A DNA stretch of 38,544 nt from Falciphora oryzae (Eukaryota > Ascomycota > Sordariomycetes > Magnaporthales > Magnaporthaceae): assembly GCA_000733355.1 (NCBI GenBank), contig JNVV01000020.1:1-38544 (forward strand). Reading direction: 5' to 3'. Positions 20,790-31,075 of this stretch are shown here, piece after piece. Positions within the stretch are counted from its first letter, which is position 1; the number at the start of each line of letters is the position of its first letter. The notes beneath the pieces were generated by a model that saw only the letters and a program-made list of their open reading frames with translations, had not been told where the DNA came from and made no database searches. Made by a program: the position numbers and the translations under genes.

Positions 20790-21293
20790 TGTAACACCCG
20801 CCGACCCAACGCGCCTGCGGGCGCGATATCAGCCAGCCACGCTCACGCCCTCGCCCGCCAACGGCTTTAGCGATTAGCACCCGCTAACCCAACGCGACCG
20901 CAAGCACGATATCCGCCAGCCAATAGGGTGGCGCATGCGACGTGCTGTTTTAGGAGAGTCAGATCTAAGGGGTTATGACACGCTAGTACAAAGGGATCCC
21001 TACATAACACATCTAAACCCCGAAGCGTTGATTCGGGACGGAGCATATCCAAACCCGTACGGGCGCCGCGGGGAAAAAGGCATGCCGACGGCAGGCCGAC
21101 GGCAGCCGAAGGACTGTGTATAAAAAGGGCCCGAAGGACCTTTTATAAAAGGGGTTTGGAAGGCAAGCAATCGTTTTTCTATTTTTTTACCATTATAAAT
21201 TTGTCGAGCCCCGTACTATTAAGCCATTAAACCTTTGAGATCCCTTTTCTTTATAGGCGTGACCCTCCCCCTAGGAGGCCACAGTCTATTACA
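20790..21293 (+). repeat. 5' LTR of the Gypsy element
   Basis: Begins TGTAACACCCGCCGACCCAA and ends AGTCTATTACA. It contains CG-rich GCGCGATATCAGCCAGCC repeats-like blocks near the start and a TATA-like TGTATAAAAAGG at 21116-21127. It differs from the 3' LTR mainly by transitions. Confidence 0.94.
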
Positions 21294-21319
21294 ACTCGAT
21301 TGCTTCTCCTGCTTAAACC

Positions 21320-22610
21320 TTTAGCACTTATTAACTACGATATTCGACTTTAAAGAGTTCGTTGAGGTCGACGACCCAGGCCAGAACGAGGATTTAGGCC
21401 AAAACGAAGATTTAGGCCAGAACGAGGGTTTAGGGATAGGAACGTCCACTTTGCCCCTAGGACGCTAGCAACTTACTCCCGATAACCTTCGCGGTTACCC
21501 CGAGTTCAGTATCCACAACGTTGCTTCCTACACCCGCTTACAATTTGCTTACTATATTTCGCGCGATTACGTTCTTACTAAGCTCCTGTTACAGTTCCAA
21601 AAAGCCCTAATAGAACGAAAGGCAGTTCGCGAGGCCCTTAGCCTCCTAAACGATTCGGACAATCCGGATCACCCTTAACCCCAATAGCGTACTCGAGTTT
21701 CGACCCCTCAACAGCATAGCCAAAAGGTCAACCGCCCGTCAGGCAAGCCCGGCAGCCAATCAACATCTGGGGCACCATCACACCACTCACCAGCAAAAAA
21801 AACCGACGAGGAAAACGACACCTTTCCTTTGTACGATAAAAACAAAAGCAGCCACAAAATCCTATAAAAAATGCCTGAACTAAAACTTCCAAACTCAATA
21901 CAGGACTTCGACCACTGGAAAAGCAAACTCGACCTACTGTTCGAAGCCAACCTTAACGGCTTCACCACGGCCAGATCACGCATTGCAGCCGCCGTCGGAA
22001 CCTTCGACAGCGACCTCAACTCCGCCTACAACGGCTCGCGCAAAACCAACCCCATTTTAGGCCTACATTAGCGCAAGTTCATGCGGTGGCTCCGTAGCAC
22101 CACACTACGAAAAAACTCCTCACTCCTTAGGGCCACCAACGATTTGCAACAACTTATGCAAAAAAACAACGAGGACCCCGGCGTTTTCGCAACGCGATAC
22201 CGACGCATATACGGCGACGCAAAGCAAGCAACGGATATCAACGGCTACGTAATTCGTTTGGTCCCTACTTTAAAAGTCCAAATCACCCGTAAAATGCACC
22301 ACAAGGCAAAAACCTTAAAAAACCTCGTCGCCACAGCCCAAATTATTTGGGATACCTTAGGTACGGGCGCCCGCGCCCCGTACGAAAAAAAGAAGAACTC
22401 CCAAAGGCCTTCCCATAAAAAGGACCAAAAGGAATCGAACAAAAACGGGAAACACAAGCCCCAAAGCAGACAGGAAAGGCGCAACCAACGCCCCAAAAGC
22501 AACGGACGCACGACGCTTTCACCTACCAAACGCCAACGGCGCTAAGATAAAAACCGCATGCATAAAATGCGGCAAACCTAACCATATAGCGAAAAATTGC
22601 AAAAGCCCCT
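21320..22610 (+). pseudogene. Gypsy gag with CCHC zinc knuckle
   Basis: A reading upstream of the first clear Met includes three 18-bp repeats (GQNEDL, about 21380-21435) and REALSLLNDSDNPDHP. From 21871: MPELKLPNSIQDFDHWKSKL, then capsid-like KFMRWLRSTTLRKNSSLL, NNEDPGVFATRYRRIYGDAK and LVPTLKVQITRKMHHKAKTL. A basic linker (22380-22500) precedes the knuckle ACIKCGKPNHIAKNC at about 22555-22600, which is intact. A frame change near 22500 separates linker and knuckle, and a stop replaces Trp or Gln at 22069. Confidence 0.85.
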
Positions 22611-25600
22611 TTTCCGCTACCAAACCTCCTAAAAATAGCGAGCCCCTTCCGGACGGAAAGGCCAAAATCAACTCCCTAAAACGCAGGAAAAAGGAGGACG
22701 GAAAGGAACCGAGCGATAAGCGCCAAAAAAAACTAAAAGGGAACCCGGTTATCCCCGCACCGGCGTTCCGTAACGACCAAATTCGCACAGCCCCTGCGCT
22801 CGTCACTAAGGGGATCGTTAGCGCTCCTAACAGCGGTCCAAAGGTCGAGGTCGAGGTCGGCCTAAATACGCACGCTGAAATGAATACAATCTCCATCACC
22901 TTTTGCAAATCCCTAGGATACCAGCCGTGCAACCGTCTCAAACACAACCACCAATCCCTTACCCTAACCGCCGCAAACAATTAAAGCGTAAAAACCTACG
23001 GTATTTATCACTTACGATTAAACCTTTATAACTAATACGGCATTGCGGTAAAAGTTATCCGGCCGTTCCTAGCTATCGAACGAAGCTTAGCAAACGCCCC
23101 TATCCTTATAAGCATGCTATTAATAAAGGAATTGGCTATAAACCTTTACCTGGCCGAAGGCACCTGGCATTTTAACTAACGCCCGCGCATTTATCAACTG
23201 TCCGCGCATTACTTCCGAAAAAGCCTCCAAATTAAAGATCGTATACTTATTTGCTCCATCCGCTTTAACCCTTCCATTAGCACGGAAAAGGACAACCCGT
23301 TCGAGGACCCTCCGAACGAACCGCCGGATTTAAAAAACGTCCCTGTAAGCCTCCGGACAAGCCACTCCAACGTATTCGACGTCCGCAAAGGAAAAATGCT
23401 TCCGAAGCATAGCTATAGCGACTATGCCATCGATTTAATCCCGGGCAAAAAGCCCCCGTAAAAACAAATTTATCACTTATCCCTAACCGAATCCGCAACC
23501 CTTCGAAAGTATTTCGCTGATGCCTTCGCATAAAGCATTATTTGGGAATTACAATTACCGGCAGGAGCTTTTGTTATTTTCGTTCCGAAAAAGGACGGCA
23601 CGCTACGCTTATACGTCGATTACCGAAAACTAAACGACATCACCATCAAAAATAAAGCACCACTTCCGTTTATTAGGGAAATGCTCGACCGGTTAAACGG
23701 TACCAAATGCTTTTTTAAAATCGACCTCGTTAATGCCTATTATCGACTTCGTATTAAAAAGGGTAATAAGTAGAAAACCGCGTTCCGTACCAAATACGGG
23801 CATTACGAATACCTCGTGCTACCTTTCGGGCTCACCAATGCCCCAACATCGTTTTAAACCTACATTAACCGGGCCCTGCGAAACCTAATGGACGATTTCG
23901 TTATCGTTTACCTGGACGATATCCTTATCTATTCCAATAACGAGGAAAAACACCAGCACTACCTAAAGTTGGTTTTGGATCGATTTCGTACGTTCGAGCT
24001 TTATGCCAACCCGAAAAAATGCACCTTTTTCCAATAAAAACTTAAATTCCTAAATTTTATCGTAAATACCGAAAGGTTTAAAATGGATCCCGCGTAAGTC
24101 CAAATCGTCCGCGAATAAATCGACCACCCATTTCGCACGTATAAAGATATCCAAATTTTCGTTAGGTTTTGCAACTTTTACCGACGGTTTATCCACGGCT
24201 TTTCCCGCATAGCGAAACCTTTGCACAACTTTTTACACGGGATAAAAAACGGACGCAAGCTAAGCCAAATAAGCCACCATTAGCAGGAACCCCAGTAGCA
24301 AGCGTTTAAAAACCTAATTAACGCTTTTACTATTGCACTAGTGCTACGGCACTACAACCCGCTTTTACCTTTACAAATGGAAACGGATGCTTCCGACTTT
24401 GCCATAGCAAGCATTTTGTTACAAAAACACGACGGCCAATAACACCCTATAGCTTACTGGTCCCAAAAGTTTAAAGGAGCCGAAATCCGGTACCTTACGT
24501 ACGATAAGGAACTTTTCGCAATAGTAGGAAGTTTTCGCCATTAGCGACATTACTTCGAAGGGGCGCAAATTACGGAGGTGTTTTCGGATTATAAAAACCT
24601 AAAAGCTTTTATAAAGCAGGAGCGTTTAAACGGACGGCAGGCCCGATAGCTGTTACAATTAGCCCCGTACAATTTCGAAATCAAATACCAGCTAAGGTCC
24701 TTAAACCCGGCCGATGCTCCGTCTCGCTAACCGGATTATATAAACGGTCGGGAGGAAGGACAAAAAACTCTTATCGAAAAGCTTCTGCTAACGTTATTTA
24801 ATAAAATAAATCGGAAACAAAACGTATCGGATCATAAGCCGCACGTAGCAAAAGACACTGCCGAGGGAATAACGCCCAATAAGCCTCCCCAACCAGTGAG
24901 CGCAAAGAGCGCACCCAACGAGCGATCCCCCGGAAACTTGGTTTCTAACCGGCGAAGCAAGCGGGATAACGTGCGTTTGGCACAACTTACGTTAACCGAC
25001 GATCCAAACGCCCTAAGGGTTATTTATGCCTTACAAATGCAATTTATCACTCGCTAAAAGGCACGTACCGCTTTAAATTAGCTTAAAAGCAGCGTACGAG
25101 CGAACTCCCCTAAAGAAATCTCAACGCTGCTAAAAAAATGGATTAGGGACGTACAAAAGCGGGATCCGGCGAGCATAAATTTGCTTAAAAAGCTAACAAA
25201 AGTTAAAAAGCCCCGTTTGCTAGTACCTAACGTGAAATATACCGCACCGTACCGAGATATTAAAACGACGCTTCGGTAGCAAGGAGCATCGTGCTTCCAC
25301 CTAGCTAACGGTAACGAATTAATTTTCCGGGGAAGCTAGGTTTACGTTTTTGCAAACGAGGCTTTAAGGACCGAGATTTTGAAACAGTTTTACGATTTCC
25401 CGGGAACTGGTTATTAGGGCGTGGCTAAAACTTTAAATTTAATCCAGCGCTTTTTTTAGTGGGATAAGGTTAAAAGGGATGTTATTGCATACGTAATATC
25501 GTGCCTTTAATATTAAAGGAAAGCGATTTATCGCTATAAGCCTTACGGCAAATTTGAACCCCTGCCGCCGCTAAAGGACGGGCAGCTTATAAAAAAAGAT

Positions 25601-26717
25601 TTCTTTAAATTAGGTAACCGGCTTACCTAAAAGCAAGACGGCGAACGGTTAAGTTTTTAACGCGATTTTCGTCGTCGTATGCCGGTTAACCAAATACGTA
25701 ATCTTTATACCCACACGAATTAATACAAGCGCTAAGCAATTCGCAAAGCTGTTTTTCGAACGTATCGAATGCGTATTTGGTACTCCCAAAAGCATCGTTA
25801 GCGACCGGGATAACCGTATTACTAGTGCTTTTTAAAAGGAGGTATATAAGCACCAAATCATTAAAAAACGCATATCGACCGCCTACTATCCTTAAACGGA
25901 CGGGCAAACGGAAGTCCTAAATCGTATAATCGAAAACTACCTTTGCAATTACTACGCCGGTTTGGAAAATTCCTAGGCATTACTATTACCGTTAGCAGCG
26001 TACGCCTACAACAACAGCCGGAATTTTACCACAAGGCACTCGCCTTTTTACTTCCTATACGGATCGGATTGCGAAATACGGATTAATATCGCGGACGATA
26101 TCCCTAAAGGGAAGGTACCCGCAGCGAAAAACCGCATCAAACGACTCCACGCATTACGCAAAGAGCTAAAAGAAACGTTACTACAAGCATAAAAGCGGAC
26201 AGCTAAATATTATAACAAGAACTACACCCTTATACAATTCGCAATTGGAAATTTGGTAAAATTATCCACGAAAAATCTACGGTTAAAAAATAAAAAGTTA
26301 GCACCCAAATAAATCGGCCCTTTTCGGATCACTAAACGCATCGGTTAACAAGCTTACCGATTAGCACTTCCCAAGCACTACCGCCGTTTGCATAACGTTT
26401 TCCCTATGCAATACTTCGAACGGTATATTGCCAAAAAGCAAAGAAACGAGGTGCCGCTACCTATACTAAAGTACGAAAACGACCAAAAAGAATGGGAAGT
26501 CGAAAAAGTGCGAAATAAGGGCCACATTAAAGGCAAAAAGTACTACCTGGTTAAATGGAAGGACTGGCCGGCAAAATATAACACCTGGGAGCCGGAGGAG
26601 CATTTCCAAAGCGCCCTTACGAAAGTACGAGCCTTTCAAAAAGCCCGGAACCGAAAGGACCAAAAGATCCGTAAGCTCCAGGACGTAAAGCCAAGCAGTA
26701 AAGGAAAGGACCCCTAA
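22610..26717 (+). pseudogene. Gypsy pol: PR, RT, RNase H, integrase, chromodomain
   Basis: Order: protease remnant near 22860-22910 (AEMNTISITF, with the catalytic DTGA changed to NTHA); RT near 23560-24060 with FVPKKDGTLRLYVDYRKLND, FKIDLVNAYYRLRI and an intact YLDD at about 23908-23919; RNase H from 24370 ([29 protein letters not shown]); integrase from about 25360, whose HHCC finger has His to Tyr changes (FPGTGY*GVAKTL) and whose core keeps IVSDRD and TDGQTE, while the first catalytic Asp position reads VVVCRLTKY and HPQTDG reads YYP*TDG. The chromodomain (26490-26650) reads EVEKVRNKGHIKGKKYYLVK then KDWPAKYNTWEPEEHF and lies in an open frame 26388-26717. Stops throughout are TAA/TAG. Confidence 0.93.
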
Positions 26718-26873
26718 GGATCGCCAAATTGGTTATCCTTTTCCAAAGGTTTTACTAGAGACCAGCGCCCACCCTTAGGCGAAGGAAAAAACGGTTAACG
26801 CCTTTGCGAGTCCACGAAAACTTGTCGTTGCACTAGGAAAAGGAAAGGAAGGTTAGAGGCCGAAAATAGCTTT

Positions 26874-26889
26874 TTTAAAGGGGGAATAG
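26874..26889 (+). promoter_or_regulatory. Polypurine tract of the Gypsy element
   Basis: AAAGGGGGAATAG directly before the 3' LTR, the expected place for plus-strand priming. Confidence 0.7.
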
Positions 26890-26890
26890 T

Positions 26891-27394
26891 TGTAATACCC
26901 GCCGACCTAACGCGCCCGCGGGCGCGATATCAGCCAGCCACGCTTACGCCTTCGCCCGCTAACGGCTTTGGCGATTAGCACCCGCCAACCTAACGCGACC
27001 GCAAATACGATATCCGCTAGCCAATAGGGTGGCGCATGCGACGTGCTGTTTTAGGAAAGTCAGATCCAAGGGGTTGTGACACGCTAATACAAAAGGATCC
27101 TTATATAACACATTTAAACCCCGAAGCGTTAATTCGGGACGGAGCATATCCAAACCCGTACAGGCGCCGCGGGGAAAAAGGCATGCCGACGGCAGGCCGA
27201 CGGCAGCCGAAGGACTGTGTATAAGAAGGGCCCGAAGGACCTCCTATAAAGGGGGTTTGGAGGGCAAGCAATCGTTTTTTTATTTCTTTACCATTATAAA
27301 TTTGTCGAGCCCCGTACTGTTAAGCCATTGAACCTCTGAAATCCCCTTTCCCTACAGGCGTGACCCTCCCCCTAGGAGGCCACAGTCTGTTACA
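26891..27394 (+). repeat. 3' LTR of the Gypsy element
   Basis: 504 bp, same length as the 5' LTR; begins TGTAATACCCGCCGACCTAA and ends AGTCTGTTACA. GTTGC follows at once. TATA-like TGTATAAGAAGG near 27217. Confidence 0.94.
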
Positions 27395-27399
27395 GTTGC
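27395..27399. repeat. 5-bp TSD of the Gypsy element, right
   Basis: GTTGC, matching 20785-20789. Confidence 0.92.
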
Positions 27400-28561
27400 A
27401 AAGTTGGCTTTACCGATGAAATCGTAGCAACCTGGCTGACGGTAGTATCTATAGCATCGCCGCCCGAAAATTTATTACCGTAGCTTCCGTAATGCTTGCT
27501 TCAGCCGGCTAATTGGTGGAGGATTTTAACAAAGCCGTTGTAGTTTTTCGGAAGGATTAATTGGATTTCCAACCGTTTTTTTATCTAGTCGGCAAAACCG
27601 CGACGAAGACAGCTGATTTTGAGGTTATTTGGCTAATTTTGGGCTTTGACCTCGTATAATAGTTTTTCGAACTAGGCGAGATAGTAGCTAAAAACGTTTT
27701 TGTCCATTTTAAGATTTTGGAGTCAGTTTTTGGCCTTGCGTGCTTTGTCGGAGTTGTTGAAAACGCGATCAAGTTAATTAAGGATCGCTTAAAGGTTGTG
27801 CTCGCTAGGGGTTTAGATTTGCGGAAGTATAAGACCGCGCATTTTGCCGTCGAAACGGTCGAAAACGTACTAGAATTGAGTTTCCGGGCCGCCGATCGCG
27901 TCGCTATCGATTTTAAGCTTCGCTTTAATAGATGGGAGCTATATGTCGTATTGTGATTGCGAAGTGAGCTTGTCGGTATTGGGTAAGTACGGTTTGGGTT
28001 GGGAAATCGATTTAGCCAATAGGATTTGGATTTGAGCTTGTAAGGCTTTGATTTCGGTTTTATAGCGTTTGAGGATTTTTTAAAGGCGGGCTTTTGTTAT
28101 ACTAGCGGAGGTAAATATTTCGGTAGGTGAAGGGAAGGTGATTTCGTCGAGTGGGGGACGTAACTAGTATTTTGTTTGGGATTCGGGTACCAAACCGGAG
28201 TTGGGGTAATAACGGGTCGCGACTAACGCGACCGTCGTTTTTGATTTCGTCGACTAACGACGCGATCGGGGTGCTGCTTAACTAACGAGTAGCGGTGTGG
28301 GAGATTATAGTGCCTTCTTAGGCGTTTTGGGGGTTTTGACGATAAACGAAGAGATGGGTGCTTTGATCGAAGGGAGGATAAGGAAATAGTAGAATGCGTG
28401 CGTGTTTAAGGCCCCGCGACGCCCAAGTCGTGGCCAACTAACGAAAAAAAATCGAGCTCGGCAAAGGTGTTGCACCACGTCGCGACCAACGCGCCCGTAA
28501 GCCTTTTGGACCAAAAGAACGAATGATTTCCCTTTTGTTCCAATAAGGAGATTTTTAATAA

Positions 28562-28733
28562 TTTTACGGACCGGCACAAAGGTTACATGTAATTTGCTAA
28601 ACAGACCTTAGAATTGAAGATGGAAAAGGAACGGGGGAATTTACAAAGTGCGTGTGCTCGTGCCCGCACCTAAACGCTAAGTGGTGGGCACGTGCATGGC
28701 TGAGTCAGCCGGACCTCGCGCTACGCCATAACA
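28562..28733 (-). repeat. LTR (5' LTR in element sense) of the gag-only element
   Basis: Matches 20240-20411. The inner terminus reads TTTTACGGACC instead of TGTCACGGACC. The outer end CATAACA is followed by ACCTC, the TSD at 28734-28738. Confidence 0.88.
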
Positions 28734-28738
28734 ACCTC

Positions 28739-29338
28739 GTGGAGACGGTCCAGTTTTACCCGCAAGTATCTCCGGGGCTACGCAAGGGGTGCACGTACCT
28801 AATGCCACATTGAAAGAGGCTATATCCGGGCCTCCCCTTTTTTGCTATTAGCATTCACCGTGCCCCGATATCGGCCGCTATGCAACTTTCTGTAGCGCAC
28901 CCACACAAATGCACATAGGCAGCGGTGCAAAGGTAATTTTTTTTTTTTTTAGGAATGTGCAAAGCGCTTTTGCACCTCTCCGCGTGCACCTCTTTGCGTG
29001 CAGCTTTTGGGCAGGTTGGGGCTGTCAATTGGGGGATCCAGTGGCTGAATGCCTGGGCCTTAGTGGCTTTATTACGAATGCGCAGCCAATGGTATCGAGT
29101 TTCAACTGCGGGTTAAATTTGGTAAGCAGCGAAACCGGGCTGCACGGGTGGTGCACAGGCCAAAAGTGGAATAGGGTGAGTGCTACTAGCAAAAAAGGGG
29201 AGTGGCTAGTGCTTCTATTAAAAAGGTAGCAGCATGGATACGACTCGCTGCTTTGGTTAAAAAAGTACTTGTAGCGAGTCAAATTTTTAAGCTTTTAAAC
29301 TTTTGCTACGGATCCATAAACTGGTTTTTTGAAAATTG
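28739..29338. other. Unassigned flank of the LTR element
   Basis: A moderately GC-rich stretch with an open frame on + at 28909-29229 that includes a T-homopolymer and shows no known domain; I do not call it a gene. This is the continuation of the sequence at 20234 before insertion. Confidence 0.35.
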
Positions 29339-29340
29339 TA

Positions 29341-29780
29341 ACGTGGTTTACCACCGAGTCGCGCAAACCACCGAGTCGCGCACTTCGAAATCACGTGTTA
29401 AACGCGATTTTCGACACCCTTGCTAACTCGGCCAATTTAAGCTTAAATTTAACTAAATTTAAACAGGTTATATAAAACTAAGTAACAAATTTAATTTATT
29501 TTTCTTAGATTTTTATAAATTTTTATTATTACTTTTTTAAAGTAATTTGCATATTTTACACAGTGTATTATACAGTGTTTCGAACTAACCTTAAAGGGGT
29601 AATAATAAAAATCTAAGAAAATTAAATTGAATTTACTACGTAGTTAAATATAACATATTAAAATTTAGTTAAATTTAGGCTTAAATTGGCCGAGTTAGCA
29701 AGGGTATCGAAAATCGCGTTTAATATGCGATTTCGAAGTGCGCGACTCGGTGGTTTGCGCGACTCGGTAGTAAACCACGT
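29341..29780. mobile_element. pogo-derived MITE, 440 bp, near-palindromic
   Basis: The left end reads ACGTGGTTTACCACCGAGT and the right end is its near-exact complement. The inverted repeats continue for well over 100 bp on each side (CGAGTCGCGCA blocks, then TTAACTAAATTTAA arms). TA flanks at 29339-29340 and 29781-29782. The ends match those of the pogo element at 17788, so that family's transposase could have moved it. No coding capacity; the centre is AT-rich. Confidence 0.93.
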
Positions 29781-29782
29781 TA

Positions 29783-29796
29783 ACGTGGTTCATCAC
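29783..29796 (+). mobile_element. Fragment of a second pogo-like terminus, split by the next element
   Basis: ACGTGGTTCATCAC follows the TA of the MITE. Joined across the DUF6589/RecQ element to 35958 it gives ACGTGGTTCATCACCGAGT, a pogo-type end one base different from the end at 17788 over this length. Confidence 0.7.
29788..29796. repeat. 9-bp TSD, left, of the DUF6589/RecQ transposon
   Basis: GTTCATCAC, repeated exactly at 35949-35957. Whether the true duplication is 8 or 9 bp depends on the first base of the element. Confidence 0.85.
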
Positions 29797-30216
29797 TAGT
29801 TTCAGTGGCTCAGACCAGATAAGGGGCGAAGGTCACACAAGTCACTTTTTCTCCACATCCAGCCACATCATTAATTCAGCCAATCACAATCCCCACACAA
29901 CTTCGCCGCCATTTGGTCTGAGGTCGCATGGTGCGAAAAGTGGCATGCGATTTTAAAATCCCACCCAACCTCCAATCTACCAAAATTACCATTCTCCTTT
30001 CCTCCACCACATTACGCAATTCGTGCCTACCGGTTTCTATTTAGAATTTGCGCTTACGAAAATCGAAATTTTGGGCGTTATCGCCATATCGTTTCCTTTT
30101 TCTCTTTTTTTATTACCGGCTTTCCTTTCCGATCAACCGCCGCAACCGGCTCCTAATGCCACGTTTCCTACATCGGATCTCACGATTTTGGCAACATCCC
30201 CACCTCTCCCACCGGC

Positions 30217-30258
30217 CGACTCCGACTCCGACTCCGACTCCGACTCCGACTCCGACGA
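30217..30258 (+). repeat. GACTCC hexanucleotide run, (SD)n
   Basis: Six to seven copies of the 6-bp unit CGACTC, coding Ser-Asp repeats in the reading frame of the DUF6589-like protein. Confidence 0.8.
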
Positions 30259-30954
30259 CGAAAGCGACGGCAGTAATACGCCTTCGAACCTTTTCCCCTA
30301 CTTAACGCCTCGGCCGGCTGCTTTCGATTCACCTTCAGCGGCGCGGAATTCCCGCCTACAAACAGCTCGCCGTTTAGGGGCCCCCGCGTCCCTTTAAAAG
30401 CCCCGCCACTCCTATCCATCTAACGACGATTCCGACCCCCTAAAAGAGCCCGACTCCCCGACCTATGACCTGGTACAAGAAACGCTGCAGTTTTAACGCA
30501 ATTTAAAGCCACAATCTTCGTTCCCCAAATTCTTCAAACAATGGGCGTGTTAGCGTCGCACCGATAACAAACGCAATGGACCTCGCCTTTCCCAACTCCG
30601 CTCCTATTTGCAAAACCCCGACGTTCAGCATGCTTTTTCCGAAACTGGCATCCAGATCCTGCTCGACGGCGAAAGCGCGCCTCCAAATACGTACTACGCC
30701 TTTATCCGCCAAAAGCTTAACGCCTTTGCCGCGTTTAACCCGTTCGACAATTTCGACCCGGCACAGTTTAGTAAAAAAGACGCCCCTTGCACCGCCAAAA
30801 ACATTTGCGACGTTTCCTGGGTACAAAACCAACTGTTGCAATGCGACTCCCGCTTTTAAAAACATGCGCCCCTACTTAACCAATTGCTTACTACTGTTAT
30901 AGTTAATACCCGAGCCGACTGGAACTCCTATAGCCCTAACCGTTAAACCCCCAA

Positions 30955-31075
30955 ACCTACACCTAAAGGGGCGGCGACCCCAGGGGGGACAGTTACCCCA
31001 AGTGGGGCGGCGACCCTTGGAGGGGCAGCGACACCTAAAGGGGCAGCAACACTTAAAGGGGCGGCAACAACTACA
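30955..31075 (+). repeat. 18-bp coding minisatellite
   Basis: About six units of ACACCTAAAGGGGCGGCG-like sequence, coding TPKGAA, with variants TPGGTV, TPSGAA, TLGGAA, TLKGAA. In frame with the DUF6589-like protein. Confidence 0.8.

Larger units (their letters stand above)
20790..27394 (+). mobile_element. Chromodomain-bearing Ty3/Gypsy retrotransposon, 6605 bp
   Basis: Complete LTR retrotransposon with 504-bp LTRs at both ends (TGTAA ... TTACA), exact 5-bp TSD, gag with CCHC knuckle, pol with PR, RT, RNase H and INT, and a C-terminal chromodomain, which places it among chromoviruses. It is inserted in the gag gene of another LTR element. Coding capacity is lost through many TAA/TAG stops and some frame changes. 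A solo LTR of this family lies at 2110-2596. Confidence 0.95.
20600..28560 (-). pseudogene. gag of the LTR element, in two pieces around the Gypsy insertion
   Basis: Capsid/nucleocapsid protein. The N-terminal piece lies at about 28560-27400 and the C-terminal piece at 20784-20600. Near 27780-27440 the - strand reads the typical retroelement capsid pattern: KAKN*LQNLKMDKNVFSYYL, FEKLLYE, NNLKISCLRRGFAD, KRLEIQLILPKNYNGFV, with Gln and Trp replaced by stops. The reading passes through the insertion point (VKPTLQ | LLDENPDSDN) and continues to a zinc knuckle, RCIKCGNAEHLMRKYP near 20655-20605, where the final Cys of C-X2-C-X4-H-X4-C has become Tyr (TGT to TAT, RIP type). Start uncertain. Confidence 0.8.
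20240..28733 (-). mobile_element. Gag-only LTR retrotransposon, interrupted by a Gypsy insertion
   Basis: Two 172-bp direct LTRs (20240-20411 and 28562-28733) flank a - strand gag gene. TSD is ACCTC. After removing the inserted Gypsy element and one TSD copy it is about 1.88 kb. A purine tract (AATCAAGGGGGTGA on -, just beside 20412) stands before the 3' LTR. There is no room for and no trace of protease, RT or integrase, so it was non-autonomous by structure, not only by decay. Confidence 0.88.

Noticed and set aside
28909..29229. 106-codon open frame as a host gene
   Set aside because: It contains a T homopolymer run coding Phe, has no known domain and lies in a transposon flank.
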